Below, one piece after another: positions 7,303 through 15,307 of a DNA stretch of 37,750 bases. The position numbers and the translations under genes were made by a program. Positions within the stretch are counted from its first letter, which is position 1; each line of letters opens with the position of its first letter. The notes under the pieces are model-generated. The model saw only the letters and a program-made list of their open reading frames with translations, made no database searches and was not told the DNA's origin. The stretch comes from Flavobacteriaceae bacterium (lineage in GTDB: Bacteria; Bacteroidota; Bacteroidia; Flavobacteriales; Flavobacteriaceae), in assembly GCA_028281065.1 (NCBI GenBank), contig JANQKN010000005.1, forward strand, positions 1 to 37,750, written 5' to 3'.

Positions 7303-8283
7303 TTAATGGTATTCCTTTCTTCGAAATACATAGTTTTTATAATACCCCTTGGCATCTGAAAAAGAAGTTTCAATTTCCAATCCAGATTCGTTTGCCAACC
7401 ATGTGACTACCTTGTCGTCGTATTTTTGGGAAATTTCGGTATGAATCGTTTCCCAAGCATCAAAATCGACCGTTAAGTCCAAGGCTTCAATCCGTACCTG
7501 CATAGCTTGGGTTGCTACGAGATAACTCTTCGCGGTTCCCGTTTCAGGATCGTACACTTCCCAATGTTTAAAAAGATCGGGGTTAAAATTGCCATCCAAT
7601 TCACGATTAATTCTATGCAACAGGTTTTTGTTGAAAGCCGCCGTTACCCCAGTAGGGTCATTGTAAGCATCCAAAATGGTTTGTGGGTTTTTCTTCTGGT
7701 CGAACCCCATGAACAACAAATCTCCAGGATTCATAGTGCCTTTTAATTGGGAGAGAAAGTCAATAGCTTGTGGGTGCAATAAATTTCCAATGTTGGATCC
7801 CAATACCATGAGTACCTTCTTTCGCTCGTTGTATTGCTTAATGCGCTTTAAAACCTCGAAATACATCCCCTTTTCAGGATCTACGGTTACCTTGGGAAGT
7901 TCTTCGGCCAATGCGTTCGTAAGGGTGTCGATAGCGTTTTGACTGATATCGATGGGTTTGTAAACAAAATTGAAATCGTTCTCGGAAAAATACCGCAACA
8001 ATACCTTTGTTTTTTTACCATCCCCAGCGCCAAGTTCTATAAGGTCGAAACCATCGTCGTTTCCTTTAAAAAGTTTTGCGATATCGAAAGTATGGCTATC
8101 CAGTATTTCGAATTCGCTATTGGTAAGGTAATACTCAGGCAAATCCATAATGTCCTGAAAAAGCTTGTCCCCACGGGCATCGTATATGTATTTGGAATAC
8201 AGGTATTTGGGAAAGGAGGTAAGGCCTTTAAAAACGTCTTTTTTAAACGCTGTGTCCAGCATGGTAGGAGTGGTTGGATTCAT
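7303..8283 (-). CDS. egtD: L-histidine N-alpha-methyltransferase EgtD
   Basis: Trimethylates histidine to hercynine with S-adenosylmethionine, the first step of ergothioneine synthesis. The 326-residue length is typical. Evidence: the family signature P-K-Y-L-Y-S-K-Y-I-Y-D-A-R-G-D-K-L-F near residues 25-42, L-P-E-Y-Y-L-T-N-S-E at 48-57, the SAM-binding E-L-G-A-G-D-G at 83-89, and L-G-S-N-I-G-N near the middle. The gene follows egtB by 16 bases and precedes a DUF427 gene by 11, a clear operon. No egtA or egtC homologue is in the window, which fits the shorter pathway in which cysteine rather than gamma-glutamylcysteine is the sulfur donor (inference). Confidence 0.93.
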   Translation of the reverse strand: MNPTTPTMLDTAFKKDVFKGLTSFPKYLYSKYIYDARGDKLFQDIMDLPEYYLTNSEFEILDSHTFDIAKLFKGNDDGFDLIELGAGDGKKTKVLLRYFSENDFNFVYKPIDISQNAIDTLTNALAEELPKVTVDPEKGMYFEVLKRIKQYNERKKVLMVLGSNIGNLLHPQAIDFLSQLKGTMNPGDLLFMGFDQKKNPQTILDAYNDPTGVTAAFNKNLLHRINRELDGNFNPDLFKHWEVYDPETGTAKSYLVATQAMQVRIEALDLTVDFDAWETIHTEISQKYDDKVVTWLANESGLEIETSFSDAKGYYKNYVFRRKEYH

Positions 8284-8299
8284 AAAGGAGTTAGTCGAA

Positions 8300-9460
8300 T
8301 TATTTTGCCAACCTTATACCGGTATACTGCCAGCGCAAATTGGGTTGGAAAAAGTTTCTATAGGTTGGACGGATATGATGTGGAGGGCTTACAACCGAAT
8401 AGCCTCGCAGTACTTTTTGGTTTACCATAAATTTTCCGTTGTATTCGCCAATGGCTCCAGGAGCTTTTTGGTACCCTGGATAAGGCAAGTAGGCACTTTC
8501 GGTCCATTCCCAGCGGTTGCCTGGAGTAAAATGATTTTGAGAAACCTCCCATTCAAATTCGGTAGGGAGGCGACAGCCTTTCCACTGCGCATAGGCAAAA
8601 GCTTCGTAATGGGAAACATGACAAACCGGAGCAGTAGCATCCACCTCCTGAAGTCCTTGCAGGCTATAGTAGTGCCATTTGCCATCAATTTTATGCCAAT
8701 ACATGGGCTGTGTGATGTTTTCTTGCTTTACCCATTCCCATCCATCGGCATGCCAATGGTTAAAATCTTGGTATCCTCCAGCTTCTATGAATTCTATGTA
8801 TTCCCCATTGGTAACCTCGCGGTTGGAAATTTGAAAATCCTGTAGGTACACCTTATGCCTTCCCAATTCGTTGTCATAGCAAAAATCCGTTCCCGAATAG
8901 CCTACTTCGTAAACCCCTTCTTCCATAAAAACCCACTCTTGTTCTTGGGGTAGGGAAGGGTGTTCCCCAAAGTTGTCGTTGTACTTTGGGAGGAGGGGGT
9001 TGTTCCCCAAGATGTACTTAATGTCGGTCATCAATAGTTCTTGATGTTGTTTTTCGTGATGAATCCCAATTAAAAGTACTTCTTCCAGTTCCGAAGGAAT
9101 TCCGTTGGATAAAAACTCTTTGAGTTCGTTGGTAACATAATGACGGTAATCGTACACCTTGGCTACGCCAGGGCGCGATAAATTACCCCTGTCACTACGA
9201 ATAACCCGTTTTCCTAGGGTTTCATAATAGCTATTAAAGACATAAGCAAAATCCTCATGAAACAATTGATACCCCGGTTTGTGGTGTTTAAGGATAAACT
9301 CTTCAAAAAACCAAGTGGTATGGCCTAAGTGCCATTTGGGAGGGGAAACATCGATAATGGGTTGTACCACGTAATCTTCAATCTCCAGTGGCTTGCATAA
9401 GGCTTCGGTACGTTGACGGGTCTCTAAAAAAAGGGAGACCATATTTTGGGTAGATATCAT
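8300..9460 (-). CDS. egtB: Ergothioneine sulfoxide synthase EgtB
   Basis: A non-heme iron enzyme that joins a cysteine thiol to C2 of hercynine with oxygen, giving the sulfoxide. The 386 residues show an N-terminal DinB-like part with the iron ligands: W-H-L-G-H-T-T-W (His44/His47) and H-H-E-K-Q-H-Q-E (H-x3-H-x-E with His135, His139), then a formylglycine-generating-enzyme-like C-terminal domain (about 160-386) with G-N-R-W-E-W-T-E-S-A and a closing Y-T-G-I-R-L-A. No methyltransferase domain is fused, so it is not a full OvoA-type ovothiol synthase. First gene of the egtB-egtD-DUF427 operon. Whether it takes cysteine or gamma-glutamylcysteine cannot be decided by eye. Confidence 0.93.
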   Translation of the reverse strand: MISTQNMVSLFLETRQRTEALCKPLEIEDYVVQPIIDVSPPKWHLGHTTWFFEEFILKHHKPGYQLFHEDFAYVFNSYYETLGKRVIRSDRGNLSRPGVAKVYDYRHYVTNELKEFLSNGIPSELEEVLLIGIHHEKQHQELLMTDIKYILGNNPLLPKYNDNFGEHPSLPQEQEWVFMEEGVYEVGYSGTDFCYDNELGRHKVYLQDFQISNREVTNGEYIEFIEAGGYQDFNHWHADGWEWVKQENITQPMYWHKIDGKWHYYSLQGLQEVDATAPVCHVSHYEAFAYAQWKGCRLPTEFEWEVSQNHFTPGNRWEWTESAYLPYPGYQKAPGAIGEYNGKFMVNQKVLRGYSVVSPPHHIRPTYRNFFQPNLRWQYTGIRLAK

Positions 9461-9489
9461 AAAAAGTGCCCATAGTTAGGTTGACACTT

Positions 9490-9497
9490 TAAAGATA
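9490..9497 (-). promoter_or_regulatory. Putative -7 box of the egt operon
   Basis: Minus strand reads TATCTTTA, seven of eight bases of TAnnTTTG, 29 bases before the egtB start and in the same relative position as the fabD box. No convincing -33 element. Confidence 0.3.
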
Positions 9498-9539
9498 CGA
9501 AATCTTAGAATCGATGTTGTTTAAGAGATGTTAAGACTT

Positions 9540-9971
9540 TTACTTCCCAGTTTTAAAGGTAATGGGAACGGTATATTTTATTGCTCTAGGTTTACCAGCC
9601 AACCTTCCTGATTTTTTCATCTTAGGGATGGCGTTAATGATCCTACGGGCTTCTTCCTGAAGCAGTAAACTTCCACCAGTTACTTTTTTGATGTCTACGG
9701 TCCCTTTTTCGGTAATGAAGAATTCGACAATCACCCTTCCCTGTTGGTTGCTTTTATATGCTTCTGCAGGGTATTTGAAGTTTTTGGCAATGTGTGTTCC
9801 CAGCTTTTGCTTGAAACAGGCATTGATGGCCGCTCCTTTTTTAGAGTCGCATCCAGGCCAAACCGGTGCGATTTCTTTCATGGTAACGGTGTTTCTATTT
9901 ACAGATCCCCATTCTTGGGAAAAAGCCATAGTAGAGACAAAGAGACAAAGGGCAATAACAATTTTTTTCAT
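9540..9971 (-). CDS. Periplasmic TonB C-terminal domain protein
   Basis: A 143-residue exported protein: cleavable signal peptide of about 19 residues ending M-A-F-S-Q, a short Cys-containing segment (W-P-G-C-D ... N-A-C-F), then a TonB C-terminal fold at about 60-140 with F-K-Y-P-A-E-A-Y, G-R-V-I-V-E-F-F-I-T-E-K-G and a closing V-P-I-T-F-K. It lacks the membrane anchor and Pro-rich spacer of a true TonB, so it cannot bridge inner and outer membranes by itself. Free TonB-C proteins of this size are frequent in Flavobacteria with unclear role. It follows thyA by 16 bases and is probably co-transcribed, without an obvious functional link. Confidence 0.8.
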   Translation of the reverse strand: MKKIVIALCLFVSTMAFSQEWGSVNRNTVTMKEIAPVWPGCDSKKGAAINACFKQKLGTHIAKNFKYPAEAYKSNQQGRVIVEFFITEKGTVDIKKVTGGSLLLQEEARRIINAIPKMKKSGRLAGKPRAIKYTVPITFKTGK

Positions 9972-9987
9972 AAAGTAGGTTTTTAAT

Positions 9988-10818
9988 TTAAACGGCGACT
10001 GCTCCCTTAATGTGAGGATGTGGATCGTAGTCTACCAATTTAAAATCAGCAAAAGTGAAGCCAAAGATATCTTTTACATCTGGATTAAGCAACATTTTTG
10101 GTAAAGGGCGTGGTTCGCGGGACAATTGCAACTCCAACTGCTCCATATGGTTACTGTAAATATGGGCATCGCCAAAGGTGTGGACAAAATCCCCAGGCTC
10201 ATAACCGCAAACCTGAGCCATCATCATAGTAAACAGCGCATAGGATGCTATGTTAAACGGAACACCCAAAAAGATGTCGGCGCTTCGTTGGTATAATTGA
10301 CAGGATAATTTGCCATCAGCAACGTAAAATTGAAAGAAAGCATGGCAAGGCGGCAAGGCGGCTTTTCCATTGGCTACGTTTTCAGAAAAAGGCTTGCTGG
10401 TATCTGGCATAACGCTAGGATTCCAAGCACTTACCAACATACGGCGACTGTCGGGATTGGTTTTAAGGGTGTGAACAATCTCGGTAATCTGATCTATTTC
10501 CTCGCTGTTCCAATTTCTCCATTGGTGTCCGTACACAGGACCCAAGTCGCCCTTTTCATCTGCCCACTCGTTCCAGATGCGTACTCCGTTTTCCTGAAGG
10601 TAATTAATGTTGGTATCTCCTTTCAAAAACCACAAAAGCTCATAGATTATGGACTTAAGATGCAGTTTTTTTGTGGTCACCATCGGAAAACCTTCACTAA
10701 GGTCGAAACGCATCTGGTATCCAAAAACACTCTTGGTTCCTGTTCCTGTGCGATCTGCCTTTTCGTTTCCGTGCTCTAAAACGTGTTTAACAAGGTCGTG
10801 GTATTGCTTCATCTTCAA
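9988..10818 (-). CDS. thyA: Thymidylate synthase ThyA
   Basis: Converts dUMP to dTMP using methylene-tetrahydrofolate, giving dihydrofolate that FolA recycles. The 276-residue protein has R-T-G-T-G-T near 23-28, the [10 protein letters not shown] strand with two Arg that hold dUMP phosphate, the catalytic Cys158 in [11 protein letters not shown], and [16 protein letters not shown]. An insertion of roughly a dozen residues between the A-W-N-P strand and the Cys, relative to the E. coli enzyme, is usual in Bacteroidota. The start is ambiguous: ATG at 10818 or an in-frame ATG at 10812, which matches the usual M-K-Q-Y opening. A large inverted repeat lies just upstream. Confidence 0.97.
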   Translation of the reverse strand: MKMKQYHDLVKHVLEHGNEKADRTGTGTKSVFGYQMRFDLSEGFPMVTTKKLHLKSIIYELLWFLKGDTNINYLQENGVRIWNEWADEKGDLGPVYGHQWRNWNSEEIDQITEIVHTLKTNPDSRRMLVSAWNPSVMPDTSKPFSENVANGKAALPPCHAFFQFYVADGKLSCQLYQRSADIFLGVPFNIASYALFTMMMAQVCGYEPGDFVHTFGDAHIYSNHMEQLELQLSREPRPLPKMLLNPDVKDIFGFTFADFKLVDYDPHPHIKGAVAV

Positions 10819-10824
10819 TCAAAA

Positions 10825-10890
10825 TATTAGATGGATAAATGTAGAAAACTACATTCATATCTAATAACGTGACAAAGCTACATTTATTAG
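10825..10890 (-). repeat. Nested inverted repeat between the CNT gene and thyA
   Basis: Outer arms 10825-10832 and 10859-10866 (TATTAGAT and its complement, 8 bp), inner arms 10838-10844 and 10849-10855 (AATGTAG/CTACATT, 7 bp) around an AAAA tetraloop. A further CTACATTTAT at 10878-10887 is a perfect 10-bp complement of 10835-10844, so the same arm could pair in two exclusive ways in the minus-strand RNA. The structure starts 6 bases before the upstream thyA start codon and ends a few bases after the CNT stop. It may be a terminator, attenuator or translational control element; only four U follow it, weak for a terminator. Confidence 0.6.
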
Positions 10891-10896
10891 AAGTTA

Positions 10897-12624
10897 TTAA
10901 CCAATAATCATTCCGGCGATGGTGGCAGAGATAAGAGAAGCGATAGAACCTCCAAGAAGTGCTCTCATACCAAACTTCGATAATAATTTACGCTGTCCCG
11001 GTGCTAAAGAACCAATTCCTCCAATTTGAATCCCAATGGAAGCAAAATTGGCAAATCCACATAGCATATAAGTAGCCATAATGATGGATTTTTCGTAGGT
11101 GAGGTGAACCGTGTTGGAAACATTCTTTAGATCGGCCAGTTGTATATAACCAATAAACTCGCTGGCTGCTAACTTAATTCCCAATAACTGTCCCATGAGC
11201 ATCATATCTTCTTGAGGTACTCCAATAAGCCACATAAGGGGGGCAAAAACAGTACCTAAGATTGCTTCCAAGGAAAGCGCAGGATACACAGTGTTAGCCG
11301 CCATCCATTGGTTTACGGCTGTTATTTCTCCAATACCACCAATTATCCAATTCATCATGGCGATAAAGGCAACAAAAACTAACAACATCGCACCTACATT
11401 TACGGCTAACTTTAAGCCTTCGGTGGTTCCATTGGCAATGGCATCGAGGAAGTTACTTCCAATTTTGTCTGAGGATACACGAACATCGGTGTTAATTTCT
11501 TCGGTTTGCGGATACAGGATTTTGGAGATAACAATAGCTCCCGGAGCAGCCATAACCGATGCTGCCAATAGGTGCTTTGCGAAAACCAATCTCAAGGCAG
11601 GATCGTCCCCGCCTAAAAATCCAATGTAAGCTGCAAGAACCGCTCCTGCTACCGTAGCCATTCCACCAATCATAACCAGAAGAATTTCAGACTTGTTCAT
11701 TTTTTCCAAATACGCTTTAATAAGCAATGGAGCCTCGGTTTGTCCCAAGAAAATATTTCCTGCAACACTTAAGCTCTCAGCTCCCGATATTTTAAGCAGT
11801 TTGGATAATAACCAGCCAAAAGCCTTCACTACTTTTTGAATTATACCCAGATAGAATAGAACCGATGTCAGTGCCGAAAAGAAAATGATGGTGGGCAATA
11901 CCTGGAAAGCAAAGATGAATCCAAAAGTATCCATGTCTACCACAAGCCCTTCGAATAAAAACTTACTCCCTGCCTGGGTGAACTCAAGAACTTTGACAAA
12001 AATCTTTCCAACACCTTCAAATATGGACTGTACAAAAGGTACTTTCAATACTCCAATTGCAATTACTAATTGAAATGCCAATCCTATTCCTACGGTTCTC
12101 CAATTAATGGCTTTCCTGTTCGAACTGAATAAAAAGGCAATAAATATCAATGAGATCATTCCAAGAATTCCTCGCCATAGATTTTCTAGTGAGAATCCTT
12201 GCGATGGAATAATGGCTGGAGTTTCCTCGGTCTCGGTTTCTTCAGTATCCAGTATGGCACTGTTTTCTCCAGTGGGAGCTGCAAACCGATAATTTACATT
12301 GTTTTCAGTAAAAACAAGGCTGCTGTCGGTAAATTGGGTGACGCGATAGCGTCGAATCGTATCCTTGGGTTGGTTGTAAAAAAGGACCAGTAAATTATTC
12401 TGAAAAATATAATCGCCAGAAGCTTGTAAGTTGTCTTTGGCGGCAAGGCTGTACGAAAAACTCCCTTGATCCAAGGTAAATTGATCCTTTTCCGAATCAA
12501 TAGAAAAGAGGGAATTTCCCTGTGCGTCCGTTATGCTGGAAAAATTCCAGGTTTTTTCGAGGTCTTGCGAAAATAAACTGAGCGATAAAAAAAGGAATAG
12601 ACTAAAAAGTACAGAATTGCGCAT
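10897..12624 (-). CDS. CNT-family nucleoside transporter with extra N-terminal periplasmic domain
   Basis: A 575-residue protein. The C-terminal 430 residues are a concentrative nucleoside transporter (NupC/CNT family), carrying nucleosides in with Na+ or H+: many hydrophobic helices and the conserved F-L-G-Q-T-E-A-P-L-L, L-A-A-Y-I-G-F-L-G-G and A-S-E-F-I-G-Y stretches. Before it sit a signal peptide (about 1-19, ending L-F-S-Q), a beta-rich domain of some 110 residues looking lipocalin-like (S-G-D-Y-I-F-Q-N-N-L-L-V-L-F-Y), and an acidic Glu/Thr linker. The NupC of E. coli is about 400 residues and has no such domain. Five bases separate it from the upstream BFN gene, so they are one operon. 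Substrates may be deoxynucleosides, given thyA and a dNK nearby. Confidence 0.88.
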   Translation of the reverse strand: MRNSVLFSLFLFLSLSLFSQDLEKTWNFSSITDAQGNSLFSIDSEKDQFTLDQGSFSYSLAAKDNLQASGDYIFQNNLLVLFYNQPKDTIRRYRVTQFTDSSLVFTENNVNYRFAAPTGENSAILDTEETETEETPAIIPSQGFSLENLWRGILGMISLIFIAFLFSSNRKAINWRTVGIGLAFQLVIAIGVLKVPFVQSIFEGVGKIFVKVLEFTQAGSKFLFEGLVVDMDTFGFIFAFQVLPTIIFFSALTSVLFYLGIIQKVVKAFGWLLSKLLKISGAESLSVAGNIFLGQTEAPLLIKAYLEKMNKSEILLVMIGGMATVAGAVLAAYIGFLGGDDPALRLVFAKHLLAASVMAAPGAIVISKILYPQTEEINTDVRVSSDKIGSNFLDAIANGTTEGLKLAVNVGAMLLVFVAFIAMMNWIIGGIGEITAVNQWMAANTVYPALSLEAILGTVFAPLMWLIGVPQEDMMLMGQLLGIKLAASEFIGYIQLADLKNVSNTVHLTYEKSIIMATYMLCGFANFASIGIQIGGIGSLAPGQRKLLSKFGMRALLGGSIASLISATIAGMIIG

Positions 12625-12629
12625 AGGCT

Positions 12630-13259
12630 TTAATGGCGTTTTGATATCTCATCTCGTAAAGCGGCAGCACGTTCATAGTTTTCCTGTGCCACGGCTTCTT
12701 CTAGCATTTGGTTCAGTTCTTTTAGGGAGAATTTGCTGAAATCTTCCGAAACCACCCGTACGGCTTCCTTGTCATCGTCTTCGGAAACAAGGTCTTCCAG
12801 CACGGCTTCTTCCCCTTCGGAAGCTTCGCTTTCTTCTTTTGAAGAAGTTTTCAGGTAAATACCGGCTTGATCCAAAATAGCTTTATAGGTAAAGATAGGG
12901 GCTTTAAAACGCAGGGCCAGGGCAATGGCATCGCTGGTTCTGGCATCGATAATTTCTTCTATACCGTCCCTTTCACAGATAATACTGGAATAGAAAACAC
13001 CATCGACCAATTTATGAATGATGACCTGCTTTATGACAATCTCGAAGCGATCCGAAAAATTTTTGAAAAGGTCATGGGTAAGCGGTCTCGGAGGCTTGAT
13101 TTCTTTCTCCAATGCAATGGCAATGGATTGCGCCTCGAAAGCACCAATTACGATGGGTAGCTTTCGTTCACCGTCTTCTTCACTCAGAATAAGGGCGTAA
13201 GCCCCATTTTGTGTCTGACTGTAAGAAATGCCTTTTATGTTAAGTCTTATGAGGCTCAT
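12630..13259 (-). CDS. Bifunctional nuclease (BFN/DUF151) domain protein with UVR motif
   Basis: A 209-residue cytoplasmic protein. Residues 1-130 match the BFN/DUF151 domain (L-P-I-V-I-G-A-F-E-A-Q-S-I-A-I-A-L-E, R-P-L-T-H-D-L-F, and the D-A-R-T-S-D-A-I-A-L-A-L-R motif). After an acidic, Ser/Glu-rich linker of about 35 residues, the last 35 residues form a UVR helix pair (L-E-E-A-V-A-Q-E-N-Y-E-R-A-A-A-L-R-D-E-I) as used by UvrB and UvrC to contact each other. Plant BFN proteins cut DNA and RNA; for bacterial ones the activity is mostly assumed. It leads the operon with the nucleoside transporter. Confidence 0.88.
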   Translation of the reverse strand: MSLIRLNIKGISYSQTQNGAYALILSEEDGERKLPIVIGAFEAQSIAIALEKEIKPPRPLTHDLFKNFSDRFEIVIKQVIIHKLVDGVFYSSIICERDGIEEIIDARTSDAIALALRFKAPIFTYKAILDQAGIYLKTSSKEESEASEGEEAVLEDLVSEDDDKEAVRVVSEDFSKFSLKELNQMLEEAVAQENYERAAALRDEISKRH

Positions 13260-13287
13260 GCATTCATAATGATTATAAATGGAATAT

Positions 13288-13333
13288 AAAAAGGCTGCTT
13301 AAACAAGGGATTTACCTATTTAAACAGCCCTTT
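13288..13333 (-). terminator. Intrinsic terminator after etfA
   Basis: Arms 13293-13303 and 13319-13329 pair over 11 bases in the minus-strand RNA with one G-U wobble, loop 15 bases, followed by UUUUU (the A-run at 13288-13292). It sits between etfA and the downstream BFN gene. Confidence 0.65.
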
Positions 13334-13356
13334 TTCATGGCACAAAATACTAAAAT

Positions 13357-14319
13357 TTATGCGTTTTGTGCTTTAAAGGCTTTTAATTTTTCGATCAGTT
13401 GTGGAACCACTTCAAAAGCGTCCCCAACAATACCATAATCGGCTGCTTTAAAGAAGGGAGCCTCGGCATCGTTGTTTATAACCACCTTTACTTTGGAAGC
13501 GTTAATACCTGCCAAATGTTGGATAGCACCACTAATTCCTACAGCAATGTATAGGTTGGATGCTACAGGCTTCCCTGTTTGTCCTACGTGTTCGCTGTGG
13601 GGTCTCCATCCCATATCGCTTACGGGTTTAGAACAAGCAGTAGCGGCTCCCAAGGTTTGAGCAAGATCTTCGATCAATCCCCAGTTTTCAGGTCCTTTTA
13701 ATCCGCGACCTCCAGACACCACGATTTCGGCATCGGCGATGGTTACTTTGTCGGTTGCTTTGTCTACAGATACCACTTCTACGTTTCCTTTGGAAATGGA
13801 AGGGGTAAAACTCTCGGAAGCAACGTCTGTATTGTTTTCCTTAACCCCATAAGCGTTTTTGGCAAGGCCAATTACTTTGGTAGGGGTGTTGATTTCGGTA
13901 TTTGAAAAAGCTTTGTTGGTAAAAACACTGTGCTTTACCTTGAAAGGTGAAGTGCTGGAAGGCAATTCGGTAGCATTGGGAACATACCCAGCTTCCAAGT
14001 TTACAGCTACTAAAGGAGCCATGAATTTTCCATTGGCACTAGAGGTAAGCACTACCACTTCGGCACCTTCGTTTTTAGCCGCTTGGGCTACAGCATCGGC
14101 ATACCCTTCTGCATTAAAAGTAGAGAGGTCGTCATTGGATACCTCCAAAACTTTAGAAGCTCCATAGTTACCCAATTCAGAAGTGCCCTCGGCATTAATG
14201 GTAACTGCTGTTACCTGGGTTCCCATCATGTCGGCAATCCCTTTTGCATAAGAAACAGCTTCGTGTGCTATTTTTTTGAATTTTCCGTTTTCGGATTCGG
14301 CAAATACTACTACTGACAT
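13357..14319 (-). CDS. etfA: Electron transfer flavoprotein alpha subunit
   Basis: FAD-binding subunit of ETF, which takes electrons from acyl-CoA dehydrogenases and passes them to the quinone pool through ETF-QO. The 320-residue protein ends in the ETF alpha FAD domain: G-G-R-G-L-K-G-P-E-N-W near 205-215, V-S-D-M-G-W-R-P-H-S-E-H-V-G-Q-T-G, V-G-I-S-G-A-I-Q-H-L-A-G and D-A-E-A-P-F-F-K-A-A-D-Y-G-I-V-G-D, all canonical. It follows etfB with a three-base gap, so the two subunits are made together. A terminator follows. Confidence 0.97.
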   Translation of the reverse strand: MSVVVFAESENGKFKKIAHEAVSYAKGIADMMGTQVTAVTINAEGTSELGNYGASKVLEVSNDDLSTFNAEGYADAVAQAAKNEGAEVVVLTSSANGKFMAPLVAVNLEAGYVPNATELPSSTSPFKVKHSVFTNKAFSNTEINTPTKVIGLAKNAYGVKENNTDVASESFTPSISKGNVEVVSVDKATDKVTIADAEIVVSGGRGLKGPENWGLIEDLAQTLGAATACSKPVSDMGWRPHSEHVGQTGKPVASNLYIAVGISGAIQHLAGINASKVKVVINNDAEAPFFKAADYGIVGDAFEVVPQLIEKLKAFKAQNA

Positions 14320-14322
14320 ATC

Positions 14323-15063
14323 TTAAATAACTTTAGCTTCGTTGTGTAATAAATTAACTAGATCGTCCACATTGTCCACGAGTTTAACCGCTCCCTTAGG
14401 GGCTGGTTTCTCGAAAGAGGCTGTTTGGGTTTCGGCTGCAGCATCTACAGGCTCTTTAACGTGAAGTGGCTTGGTTCTGGCCTGCATGATTCCACGCATA
14501 TTGGGGATACGAAGATCGCTTTCTTCCACCAATCCCTTTTGTCCGCCTATCACCAAAGGCAATTCGGTTTTAAGGGTTTCTTTTCCGCCGTCTATTTCGC
14601 GTACGGCAGTTGCACTGTTGCCTTCAACTTCCAAACCAATACAGTTGTTCACAAAATTGGCTCCCGTTAGTTTGGATACCATCCCTGGCACCATACCGCC
14701 ATTATAGTCGATAGATTCGCGTCCCCCGATCACCAAATCGTAACCACCTTCTTTGGCAATATGAGCCAATTGCTTGGCTACCGAATACCCATCGGTTGCA
14801 GGTGTGTTTATACGAATGGCTTCATCGGCACCAATAGCCAAAGCTTTTCTTAAGGTAGGCTCTGTTTCAGCTCCTCCTACATTAACTACATGAACACTGG
14901 CTCCTTGTTTTTCTTTGAACCACATAGCTCGGGTAAGACCGAATTCGTCGTTTGGGTTGATCACAAACTGAACCCCATTGGTGTCAAATTTGGTATCCCC
15001 TTCAGTAAAATTGATCTTAGAAGTCGTGTCCGGCACGTGGCTTATACAGACTAATATTTTCAT
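14323..15063 (-). CDS. etfB: Electron transfer flavoprotein beta subunit
   Basis: AMP-binding subunit of ETF. I use the ATG at 15063 (246 residues, opening M-K-I-L-V-C-I-S-H-V-P-D-T), the standard ETF beta start; the open frame extends 18 codons further to 15117 but that part reads as non-coding leader. Seen: N-P-N-D-E-F-G-L-T-R-A near residue 39, L-A-I-G-A-D-E-A, the nucleotide-binding I-G-G-R-E-S-I-D-Y-N-G-G-M-V-P-G and the signature-like L-R-I-P-N-M-R-G-I-M-Q-A-R-T-K-P. Divergent from pdhB across a 244-base region. Confidence 0.96.
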   Translation of the reverse strand: MKILVCISHVPDTTSKINFTEGDTKFDTNGVQFVINPNDEFGLTRAMWFKEKQGASVHVVNVGGAETEPTLRKALAIGADEAIRINTPATDGYSVAKQLAHIAKEGGYDLVIGGRESIDYNGGMVPGMVSKLTGANFVNNCIGLEVEGNSATAVREIDGGKETLKTELPLVIGGQKGLVEESDLRIPNMRGIMQARTKPLHVKEPVDAAAETQTASFEKPAPKGAVKLVDNVDDLVNLLHNEAKVI

Positions 15064-15267
15064 ATCGGATATTATGTAAAGTTGAGTGTAATTTTTCGGG
15101 TGACGAAGATACAACATATAATACTATTTTCTCCATAATTAATGGTTTTTTATGCATGCATAGTATTTTTGAAAGTGCTTTGCTTGATTTCCTGTTTTCG
15201 GAAGCGTTTTAACAGCCCGAAAAAATGGCATTTATCAAATTATTTACCTCGAAATAAGAAATAGTGT

Positions 15268-15275
15268 TATTTTTG
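15268..15275 (+). promoter_or_regulatory. Putative -7 box of pdhB
   Basis: TATTTTTG, a full TAnnTTTG match, 32 bases before the pdhB start in the 244-base etfB/pdhB divergent region. A second TATTTTTG lies at 15164-15171. Upstream -33 elements are weak. The rest of this intergenic region holds nothing else I can name. Confidence 0.45.
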
Positions 15276-15307
15276 TTTTCCCGAAAAAAATAGATTTCAG
15301 AAGAATA

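Noticed and set aside
8165-8845. Plus-strand open frame of 226 codons opposite egtB and egtD
   Set aside because: Shadow of two well-conserved enzymes; no domain seen.
15064-15117. Extended N-terminus of EtfB
   Set aside because: Standard ETF beta begins M-K-I-L-V at 15063; the 18 extra residues match nothing in the family.
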